A stretch of DNA of 38,748 bases from Geothermobacter hydrogeniphilus (GTDB taxonomy: Bacteria > Desulfobacterota > Desulfuromonadia > Desulfuromonadales > Geothermobacteraceae), in NCBI RefSeq assembly GCF_002898515.1, contig NZ_PPFX01000042.1, forward strand, positions 1 to 38,748, written 5' to 3'. The notes under the pieces are model-generated. The model had not been told where the DNA came from. It saw only the letters and a program-made list of their open reading frames with translations, and did not search any database. Positions 32,684-38,748 of this stretch are shown here, one piece after another. Position 1 is the first letter of the stretch; each line of letters begins with the position of its first letter. A program made the translations under genes and the position numbers.

Positions 32684-33010
32684 ATGACACGCAAGGTCAT
32701 TTCGCTGGAAAGTCTCGGCGTGGCACTAGGAGAAGCACACAGGCAGCAGAGATTGAGCCAGGCGGAAGCAGGCCGCCCCGTCGGCCTGGATCAACCGACT
32801 GTCTCCAGGGTGGAACAGGGCTCTCCCGGCACCCGGCTCGACACTCTCTTTCGCCTGCTGGCCGCCATCATCGAAGCCATGATGGCGCGACTGGACGAGG
32901 TGATCGCGCAGATCGTGGCCCGGCTGCCCGCAACCTTTCCCGCCGCCGTCGCCGAACCGGTTTTCGCCGGCATGCGGCAAGCGCGGGAGCAGATGACGCG
33001 GTCAAAGTGA
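32684..33010 (+). CDS. HipB-like HTH regulator fused to a short HipA-like C-terminus (probable hipBA deletion remnant)
   Basis: A 108-residue protein. Residues 7-63 are an XRE/HipB helix-turn-helix: LSQAEAGRPVGLDQPTVSRVEQG and LDTLFRLLAAI. HipB proteins normally stop soon after FRLLAA. Here the chain runs on with VARLPATFPAAVAEPVFAGM, which resembles the extreme C-terminus of HipA-family kinases. The simplest reading is an in-frame deletion that removed most of hipA and joined its end to hipB. The helix-turn-helix may still act as a repressor; no kinase remains. GGAG lies 8 nt before the ATG. It is short and could be annotated as a pseudogene. Confidence 0.7.
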   Translation: MTRKVISLESLGVALGEAHRQQRLSQAEAGRPVGLDQPTVSRVEQGSPGTRLDTLFRLLAAIIEAMMARLDEVIAQIVARLPATFPAAVAEPVFAGMRQAREQMTRSK

Positions 33011-33084
33011 AAGGGGCGCGGGCAGAGATGTTTGGTCAATTTGTTCAACCAACTCTCTTTTTTCGCTCACTGCCCTCTTGCGCT

Positions 33085-33101
33085 ATTCGCGAATCGCGAA
33101 T
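33085..33101. promoter_or_regulatory. 17-bp palindrome before the winged-helix gene
   Basis: ATTCGCGA-A-TCGCGAAT is a perfect palindrome with a single central base, 5 bp before the ATG at 33107. It covers the place of the ribosome site, so a bound protein would block expression. It is a likely autoregulatory operator of the downstream gene pair. Confidence 0.7.
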
Positions 33102-33106
33102 AAGAT

Positions 33107-33640
33107 ATGCCTATGAATCTCAAACCACAGGACATTTTCGTTGCCCTCAAACTGATCGCCCTGGGGGATGAACCCTGGAGCTACGTGCGCCTTGCCCACG
33201 ACCTCCACATGAGTGCTTCAGAAGCCAACGCCGCGGTCAAGCGCGGGCTGCACGCAGGAATTCTGCTTCCGCCACTTGTCGGCAGCAAGAGCCCTTCTCC
33301 CAACCGCACGGCACTCAAAGAATTTCTGGTGCACGGTGTAAAATACGCCTTTCCTCCCGACCGGGGAGAATTGACTCGCGGCGTGCCAACCTGCCACGCA
33401 GCACCTCCTCTGAACAGCCTGTTTGTGCAAACCTCGGAACCGCCCCCGGTCTGGCCCTGCGCCAAAGGAAAGGTTCGCGGAACATCCTTCTCCCCCCTTT
33501 ACCCTTCGATACCGGAGGCCGCGCTTGCAGATCGGAAACTCTATGAATTGCTGGTTCTGGTCGATGCCATCCGCGCCGGAAGAGCCAGGGAGCGCAACCT
33601 GGCCATCGACGAGCTTGTCCGAAGACTGAAGGAGCGATGA
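33107..33640 (+). CDS. Winged-helix-like protein, probable antitoxin partner of the nucleotidyltransferase
   Basis: A 177-residue protein. Residues 8-60 look like a winged helix (FVALKLIALGDEPWSYVRLA, MSASEANAAVKRGLHAGIL). The middle has the motif FLVHGVKYAFPPDRGELTRG followed by VPTCHAAPPL, and PVWPCAKGKVRG. The end is helical (YELLVLVDAIRAGRARERN). I recognise this as a full-length member of an uncharacterised family found next to nucleotidyltransferases; no function is established to my knowledge. Its stop overlaps the next start (ATGATG with TGA). The palindrome just before it suggests self-repression. A second ATG at 33113 is possible. Local GC is lower than in the catabolic operons. Confidence 0.75.
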   Translation: MPMNLKPQDIFVALKLIALGDEPWSYVRLAHDLHMSASEANAAVKRGLHAGILLPPLVGSKSPSPNRTALKEFLVHGVKYAFPPDRGELTRGVPTCHAAPPLNSLFVQTSEPPPVWPCAKGKVRGTSFSPLYPSIPEAALADRKLYELLVLVDAIRAGRARERNLAIDELVRRLKER

Positions 33641-34338
33641 TGTTGCCGCGGGAAACCAGCCTCGCCATGCTGGAAACGGTAGCCCAACAACTTGGTTCGC
33701 TACGCGACCAGGTCGTTTTTCTGGGCGGGTGTACGATTCCCCTCTTCCTGACCGACCCAGGCGCCTCGGCTATACGCCCGACATTCGACGTCGACCTGAT
33801 CGTCGAGGTGACATCGGCCATGGAATTTCAACAGCTTGAAGAGAAATTGCGGCAACGTGGATTCTGTCAGGACATAAACGAAAACATCATCTGCCGCTGG
33901 TCGGTCGCGGGAGTCATGGTTGATATCATGCCGACCGACGAGAAAATTCTCGGTTTTTCCAACACCTGGTACAAAGAAGCGATTCGACAGGCCAAAACCT
34001 GCCGTCTCACCAAAGAGCTGACCATCAGGCTGGTGACACCACCCTGTTTCGCAGCAACCAAAATCGTCGCTTTTCACAACCGGGGGAAAGGGGATTTCCA
34101 AGCCAGTCACGACATGGAAGACCTGATAACCCTGATCGACGGTCGGCCGGAACTGGCAGAAGAAATCAGCCTCGCCGATGACAGGCTGAAAACCTTTCTG
34201 AGCGAAGAGATCGGCCGTTTTCTGAATGATGAGGCATTTCTCCAGGCTCTTCCCGGGCATCTGCCCCCCGATCCGGCCAGTCAGCAGCGATTGCCAATGC
34301 TGCTGGACAGGTGCGCGATGATTGCAAACATGGGATAA
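33637..34338 (+). CDS. AbiEii/AbiGii-like nucleotidyltransferase, probable toxin
   Basis: A 233-residue protein with the fold signature of minimal nucleotidyltransferases: LGGCTIPLFL near residue 30, then the D-x-D pair in PTFDVDLIVEV near 51 and a third acidic residue in GVMVDIMPTDE near 95. TPPCFAATKIVAFHNRGKGD and HDMEDLITLIDGR are also typical of AbiEii-like proteins. Such enzymes act as toxins in type IV toxin-antitoxin and abortive infection systems by modifying RNA, and their partner is a winged-helix protein, as here. ATG at 33637 overlaps the upstream stop; ATG at 33640 is equally placed after AAGGAGCG. The target is unknown. Confidence 0.8.
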   Translation: MMLPRETSLAMLETVAQQLGSLRDQVVFLGGCTIPLFLTDPGASAIRPTFDVDLIVEVTSAMEFQQLEEKLRQRGFCQDINENIICRWSVAGVMVDIMPTDEKILGFSNTWYKEAIRQAKTCRLTKELTIRLVTPPCFAATKIVAFHNRGKGDFQASHDMEDLITLIDGRPELAEEISLADDRLKTFLSEEIGRFLNDEAFLQALPGHLPPDPASQQRLPMLLDRCAMIANMG

Positions 34339-34385
34339 CACAACGTCCCTCGCGCCTCGGCGAAGGGGACCGAAAGGAGCCTGCC

Positions 34386-34778
34386 ATGCCCGTCCGGATC
34401 GTTCGTCTCGGCACCCCGCGTCACGAAAAGGAGGGGCTGCGCATCGGGACGGTGCGGCATCCGCCGCGCGGCGTTCCCAAAAAGGACCATGCGACGCAAA
34501 ACTGGTACGATCTCTGGCTGCCGGAACTGGCCCCGTCGGCGGAGCTGGTGAAACAGGCCCGGGCGGCAAAAACCGAAGAGCAATGGCGCCTGTTCGTCAG
34601 AAAATACCGTGCGGAGATGACCGCGCCGGACAAGGGACGGCTGCTCGAGCTGCTGGCGGCCCTCTCCCGGCAGGCCGATTTTTCGGTCGGCTGTTACTGT
34701 GAGAACGAGGCGCGCTGTCACCGTTCGGTGCTGCGCGATCTGCTGACGGAGCGGGGCGCCGCCCTGGAGGAACAATGA
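34386..34778 (+). CDS. DUF488-family protein (YeaO-like)
   Basis: A 130-residue protein with the DUF488 layout: an N-terminal IVRLGTPR and GLRIGTVRHPPRGVPKKDHA, NWYDLWLPELAPS in the middle, and the C-terminal VGCYCENEARCHRSVL, where the Cys-x-Cys...Cys-His cluster is conserved. Function is unknown for the family. AAAGGAGCC lies before the ATG. It ends 28 bp before the ThDP enzyme gene and is probably transcribed with it. Confidence 0.85.
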   Translation: MPVRIVRLGTPRHEKEGLRIGTVRHPPRGVPKKDHATQNWYDLWLPELAPSAELVKQARAAKTEEQWRLFVRKYRAEMTAPDKGRLLELLAALSRQADFSVGCYCENEARCHRSVLRDLLTERGAALEEQ

Positions 34779-34806
34779 TTTCGTTGAAGACAGACGAGGT
34801 GAACTC

Positions 34807-36459
34807 ATGACGATTCCCCGGCGCGAGGGGGGCAGGATTCTTGTCGACGCCCTGAAAATCCACCAGGTCGATACCGTTTTCTGCGTGCCGGGCGAGAGCT
34901 ACCTGCCGGTGCTCGACGCCCTGCACGACGAACAGGAACGGCTGCGCCTGATCGTCTGCCGGCAGGAGGGGGGTGCCGCCTTCATGGCCGAGGCCTACGG
35001 CAAGCTGACCGGCCGGCCGGGGGTCTGCTTCGTCACCCGCGGCCCCGGCGCGACCAATGCCGGCATCGGCGTCCACACCGCCCGGCAGGACTCGACCCCG
35101 CTGGTGCTCTTCGTCGGCCAGGTCGGCAGCCGCATGATCGAACGCGAGGCTTTTCAGGAAATCGACTACCGCCGCATGTTCGGCCAGATGGCCAAGTGGG
35201 TCGCCCAGATCGATCGGGTCGAGCGCATTCCGGAAATGGTCAGTCACGCCTTTCACCTGGCGGTGTCCGGCCGACCGGGGCCGGTGGTGCTGGCACTTCC
35301 GGAAGACGTGCTGTCCGCCGTGGCCGCGGTGCCCGACTGCAACCGCTACCGTCCCGTCCAGGCCCATCCGGGACCGGCCGCCCTGCGGGAACTGCGGGAG
35401 AGGCTGGCCGCAGCGCAACGTCCCCTGCTGATTCTCGGCGGCGGCGGCTGGTCGGCCGAGGCCTGCGCCGCCATCCGCCGCTTCAGCGAAGCCAACCGGC
35501 TGCCGACCCTCTGCACCTTCAGACGACAGGATCTGTACGACAACCGTCTGCCCAACTATGTCGGCGACCTGGGGCTCGGCGTCAACCCTCGTCTGGCCGA
35601 ACGGGTCCGGCAGGCGGACCTTCTGCTCGCCGTCGGCCCGCGCCTCGGCGAGACGACCACCGGCGGCTACCGGTTGCTCGATATCCCGTGTCCCCGACAG
35701 ACCCTGATCCATGTCCATGCCGGAGCCGAAGAACTGGGGCGCGTCTACCAGGCCGACCTGCCGATCAATGCCGGCATGGCGGAATTTGCCGCCGCAGTCA
35801 GCACCCTGCCAACCGTCGAAGCCCCGGCCTGGCAGGACTGGCTGACACAGGCACGGGAAGACTACCTGGCTCACCTGCAGCCGCCGCCCGCGCGCAGTGA
35901 ACTGGATCTGGCCGCCGTCATCGAATTTCTCAACCGACGGCTGCCGGCAGAGGCGATCCTCACCAACGGCGCCGGCAACTACTCAGCCTGGCTGCACCGT
36001 TTCTACCAGTATCGCGGTTTCCGCACCCAGCTGGCTCCCACCAGCGGGGCCATGGGCTATGGCGTCCCCGCGGCGGTCGCGGCCAAGCTGGTCCACCCGG
36101 AACGACCGGTGGTCTGCCTGGCCGGCGACGGTTGTTTCCAGATGAACGGCCAGGAGCTGGCCACCGCCGTTCGGCACCGGCTGGCGATTATCTTCCTGGT
36201 CTGCAACAACGGCATGTACGGCACCATCCGCATGCACCAGGAACGGCGCTATCCCGGCCGGGTCTGCGGCACCGACCTGGCCAACCCGGACTTCGCCGCC
36301 CTGGCCCGGGCCTACGGCGCGCAAGGCGAAACGGTCGACAATCACGAAACCTTCGTCGCCGCTTTCGAACGGGCCCTGACACTGGACGGCCCGGCACTGA
36401 TCGAGCTGCGCACCGATCCCCGGGCAATCACTCCCAACGAAAGACTGGAGCGAAGCTAG
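34807..36459 (+). CDS. Thiamine-diphosphate-dependent enzyme, acetolactate synthase/decarboxylase family
   Basis: A 550-residue three-domain ThDP enzyme. The N-terminal domain has FCVPGESYLPVLDAL and the catalytic Glu in CRQEGGAAFMAEAYGKLTGR near residue 55; the central domain has ILGGGGWSAEA; the C-terminal cofactor motif is GDGCFQMNGQELATAVRH followed by VCNNGMYGTIRMHQE. The length is that of acetolactate synthase large subunits, but no small subunit is next to it, so an oxo-acid decarboxylase or related lyase is as likely. A phenylpyruvate or indolepyruvate decarboxylase role would link it to the AOR gene, but this is only a guess. GAGGTGA precedes the ATG. Confidence 0.85.
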   Translation: MTIPRREGGRILVDALKIHQVDTVFCVPGESYLPVLDALHDEQERLRLIVCRQEGGAAFMAEAYGKLTGRPGVCFVTRGPGATNAGIGVHTARQDSTPLVLFVGQVGSRMIEREAFQEIDYRRMFGQMAKWVAQIDRVERIPEMVSHAFHLAVSGRPGPVVLALPEDVLSAVAAVPDCNRYRPVQAHPGPAALRELRERLAAAQRPLLILGGGGWSAEACAAIRRFSEANRLPTLCTFRRQDLYDNRLPNYVGDLGLGVNPRLAERVRQADLLLAVGPRLGETTTGGYRLLDIPCPRQTLIHVHAGAEELGRVYQADLPINAGMAEFAAAVSTLPTVEAPAWQDWLTQAREDYLAHLQPPPARSELDLAAVIEFLNRRLPAEAILTNGAGNYSAWLHRFYQYRGFRTQLAPTSGAMGYGVPAAVAAKLVHPERPVVCLAGDGCFQMNGQELATAVRHRLAIIFLVCNNGMYGTIRMHQERRYPGRVCGTDLANPDFAALARAYGAQGETVDNHETFVAAFERALTLDGPALIELRTDPRAITPNERLERS

Positions 36460-36653
36460 CCATTCCTGACGTGAGATCCAGGCCGGCAGAAGAGAAAAGA
36501 AGAATCCGCCTCAGAGGAACAATCTCGACTCTTTGACCGTATCTGCTTTTCAATATCAACAAAACGATCAATTTGTTTCAATAAGACAAGAGACACCAGA
36601 GGATAGAGGCACTGCAGAAGATTCATCTGCCGATTTAATGCAATAAATTCAAG

Positions 36654-36729
36654 GCAATGCTGCGTTGTGGCATTGCTCTATCTCAATTGTACAAAATCCC
36701 CGAGATAGCAATTCCAGGCTATCCGCCTG
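36654..36729 (+). other. Three consecutive stem-loops in the leader of the two-component genes
   Basis: The 336-bp gap 36460-36795 is AT-richer than the catabolic genes and holds no convincing gene. It contains three perfect stems in a row: GCAATGC/GCATTGC (36654-36676), CTATCTC/GAGATAG (36678-36708) and CAGGC/GCCTG (36715-36729), ending 66 bp before the kinase start. They could form a structured leader RNA. No known riboswitch class was recognised and no U-tract follows. Confidence 0.45.
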
Positions 36730-36795
36730 CAACACGTGAAAATTTGGCCGGGTTGGCGACTTTTACCTTGTCAACCGGGATGGAGGGCTCACTTC

Positions 36796-38064
36796 ATGAA
36801 TTCGGCACGCGAGTTGTTCGAAATATGCTATCTGACGTTCCTTGTCATTTACGTCCTGTACTGTCTTTTCTTGTACATTCACCGTATTCGTGAAAAGGAA
36901 TACACCTCATTCGGCATTCTGGCGTCCGTGTATCTGGTTTATTTTTCCCTGAACAGTTCGTTCATTCTTGGCCTGGGTCTCCAGCCTGACATCCTTGCCG
37001 GACTCATCATGGCGTTCATTACGCTTTTTCCGGCAACGTTGGTAAACTTCATTGCGCGCACTCGCAAAGAAGTTGTTGGAGGGCTTATCCGTTGGGCAAT
37101 CTATCCATGGTTCGGCCTGGCGATCATTGCCTTGACCATGCCCCTTATGGGCCGCTGGGAGTGGGACCTGTTTCGTTTGATCTGGGGTGGGCTGGCCCTC
37201 TATTCGCTGGCGGTGCTCTGGTGGATAGTGGTTCGGGCCCATCATGAGGGATTTTATGAATCAACGCAGTTGACCATGGGAGTTACCGGTATCACTCTCG
37301 GACTGCTGCTGGTCGGGGCCGAACAATTCAAGCTGGTGGCATTGCCCTACTACGCTGAAGACTTGGCAGTGGTATTTTTCGCCGTCACCATGAAGTATGG
37401 GCTTATCAAGCGTTATGCACGCTATGTAAGAGACTTGCACCATCTTTCGGGAAAGATTCTCGATGCTCACGAGGAAGAACGAAAGCGGTTGGCAAGAGAT
37501 ATTCACGACGGGATCGGCCAATCGTTGCTGGCAATCAAGTTGAACCTGCAAATGATGAAGGCAGATCGACAAAGGGCGGTGACGGACGAAGCCCTGACAG
37601 AACTTGTCGACGAGACCTCAGCAGCGATTGAAGAGTTGCGCCGGATTGCCATGAACCTGAGACCGGCCTTTTTGAAGAGAACGTCGATTGCAGAAATTTT
37701 GCGTTGGTATGCCCTGAGATATGAAGAGAAGACCGGGTTGAATATCGTCATTGATGCGGATGATACGATCACGACGGATATCCGTACCAAGGACAACCTG
37801 TATCGTATCTGTCAAGAAGCCCTGAACAACGTACTCAAGCATTCAGGCGCCGCAGAGGTGCTTGTCGCGTTGAAAAAAGACCGGGACAAAATCATGCTGA
37901 GCGTGTCTGATAATGGATCAGGCATGAATGAGAGACAGTTTCGTGACGCTGATGGAATCGGTATTTCAACGATGCGCGAACGTGCGGAATTGCTTGGGGG
38001 AATATTTCATATGGAGACGACTCCTGCCGGGGGAACGACAATTAAAGTTGGAGTGCCGTTATGA
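36796..38064 (+). CDS. Membrane-bound sensor histidine kinase (NarL-type partner, HisKA_3)
   Basis: A 422-residue kinase. Residues 1-200 contain about six or seven membrane helices and little outside the membrane, so it senses something in or through the membrane. After a linker (HLSGKILDAHEEERKRLARD) comes the H-box with H237 in DIHDGIGQSLLA, the HisKA_3 dimerisation helix, and the ATPase domain with N-box region ICQEALNNVLKHS, DNGSGM and a C-terminal GGTTIKVGVPL. It phosphorylates the response regulator encoded next, with which it overlaps by 4 bp (ATGA). The start at 36796 is chosen for GGAGGG upstream; 36736 is an alternative. GC content is visibly lower than in the left part. Confidence 0.9.
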   Translation: MNSARELFEICYLTFLVIYVLYCLFLYIHRIREKEYTSFGILASVYLVYFSLNSSFILGLGLQPDILAGLIMAFITLFPATLVNFIARTRKEVVGGLIRWAIYPWFGLAIIALTMPLMGRWEWDLFRLIWGGLALYSLAVLWWIVVRAHHEGFYESTQLTMGVTGITLGLLLVGAEQFKLVALPYYAEDLAVVFFAVTMKYGLIKRYARYVRDLHHLSGKILDAHEEERKRLARDIHDGIGQSLLAIKLNLQMMKADRQRAVTDEALTELVDETSAAIEELRRIAMNLRPAFLKRTSIAEILRWYALRYEEKTGLNIVIDADDTITTDIRTKDNLYRICQEALNNVLKHSGAAEVLVALKKDRDKIMLSVSDNGSGMNERQFRDADGIGISTMRERAELLGGIFHMETTPAGGTTIKVGVPL

Positions 38065-38678
38065 CGACCCGTCTGATTGTTGCCGATGACCATGTGATTT
38101 TCAGACAGGGGCTGGTTTCTCTGCTGACTGCTGAAGAAGGGTTTGACATCCTCGGGGTCGCTGACAATGGCCGGGATGCTCTGGACCTGATCAGGGCAAA
38201 GCGGCCGGATATTGCAATTCTGGATATCAGCATGCCCGGTCAGGGGGCGATCGAAATTTCTGAAATTGTCGCCAATACAACTTTGCCGACCAAAGTCATC
38301 GCCCTGACCATGCACCGGGACGCCTTGATTGTCAACGGGGCTGTTGCCGCCGGCGTCGCGGGCTATGTTCTCAAGGACAACGCCTTCGCAGACCTCATCT
38401 ATGCGATCAGGGCCGTAACAGCCGGCGGCACCTTTATCAGTCCCTCGATTACCGGCAATGCTCTGGGGATAAAAAATTCCGCGGCAGGACAACTCACCAG
38501 GCGGGAACGAGAAGTCCTCAAGCTGATAACGGGCGGGCAAAGCAACCGCCAGATTGCAGCCTCGTTGTTTATCAGCATCAAGACTGTGGAAACTCACCGC
38601 TCCCGGCTGATGCGAAAACTGGAGCTGCACAATACCGCCGACCTGGTGCGTTACGCACTGCAGAACGGGCTTGCATAG
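38061..38678 (+). CDS. NarL/FixJ-family response regulator
   Basis: A 205-residue regulator. The receiver domain has the acidic pair DD at 9-10, the phosphorylated D55 in AILDISMPG, Thr in ALTMHRDA and Lys in YVLKDNA. A LuxR-type helix-turn-helix covers about residues 140-200 (LTRREREVLKLITGG, SIKTVETHRSRLMRKLELHN). It binds DNA when phosphorylated by the adjacent kinase. Its start overlaps the kinase stop. Target genes are unknown; no shared site with other promoters in the window was found by eye. Confidence 0.95.
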   Translation: MTTRLIVADDHVIFRQGLVSLLTAEEGFDILGVADNGRDALDLIRAKRPDIAILDISMPGQGAIEISEIVANTTLPTKVIALTMHRDALIVNGAVAAGVAGYVLKDNAFADLIYAIRAVTAGGTFISPSITGNALGIKNSAAGQLTRREREVLKLITGGQSNRQIAASLFISIKTVETHRSRLMRKLELHNTADLVRYALQNGLA

Positions 38679-38698
38679 TTTTTCTTTTTATTGCATCC

Positions 38699-38737
38699 TT
38701 TTGCAAAAGTCTTAGCTTGAAGCGTTCAAGACTTTAC
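38699..38737. other. Inverted repeat after the response regulator
   Basis: AAAGTC...TTGAA-GCG-TTCAA-GACTTT is an interrupted inverted repeat downstream of the response regulator, with a 5-nt bulge (TTAGC). No T-run follows it, so a terminator role is uncertain. Confidence 0.35.
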
Positions 38738-38748
38738 CAGTAAGGCTG

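Noticed and set aside
36654-36729. c-di-GMP or other known riboswitch in the kinase leader
   Set aside because: The stems do not show the conserved bases of a class I recognise.

Overview
The window reads as chromosomal DNA of an anaerobic, high-GC bacterium of the Desulfuromonadia/Geobacter type. This is inferred from gene content only: a tungsten-type aldehyde oxidoreductase, indolepyruvate:ferredoxin oxidoreductase, ADP-forming acyl-CoA synthetase, an ATP-driven BcrB/HgdB-type enzyme with its activator, and the ring-cleavage genes of anaerobic benzoyl-CoA degradation. No rRNA, tRNA, CRISPR array or intact insertion sequence was seen.

Left part, minus strand (1-7649): a decayed LysE-type exporter, a small Cys-rich CWC protein, an AOR-family oxidoreductase with a C-terminal MoaD-like domain, a transglutaminase-like protein, a universal stress protein and a complete TRAP transporter (dctP, dctQ, dctM order). 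A perfect hairpin with a U-tract lies between the binding-protein gene and the permease genes.

Middle part, minus strand (7650-21644): two tandem copies of a module of a ketopantoate-reductase-like dehydrogenase plus a double-ACT protein, then iorB, iorA, a phenylacetate-CoA ligase, an acetyl-CoA hydrolase/CoA-transferase family enzyme, an ADP-forming acyl-CoA synthetase, one BcrB/HgdB-like subunit, its [4Fe-4S] activator ATPase and an IclR regulator. Transcription runs from the IclR gene leftward. Together they suggest conversion of aryl-pyruvates and aromatic acids through CoA thioesters.

Plus strand (22061-32552): a divergent operon with a HAD-ECH fusion, thiolase, SDR, second thiolase, hot-dog thioesterase, 6-hydroxycyclohexenecarbonyl-CoA dehydrogenase (had), 6-oxocyclohexenecarbonyl-CoA hydrolase (oah/bamA), dienoyl-CoA hydratase (dch) and an amidohydrolase. 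Dch, Had and Oah take cyclohexadiene-carbonyl-CoA to 3-hydroxypimelyl-CoA; the HAD and thiolase steps would give glutaryl-CoA and acetyl-CoA. The 416-bp divergent promoter region carries two near-identical palindromes built on TTTCGCA-C-TGCGAAA, probable IclR operators. No BamB-I cluster and no complete BcrABCD set is in the window.

Right part, plus strand (32684-38678): an apparent hipB-hipA deletion fusion, a winged-helix/nucleotidyltransferase gene pair resembling a toxin-antitoxin system, a DUF488 protein, a ThDP-dependent enzyme, and a membrane histidine kinase with a NarL-type response regulator in DNA of visibly lower GC. Four families of intergenic palindromic repeats are scattered through the catabolic region, many of them inside operons.
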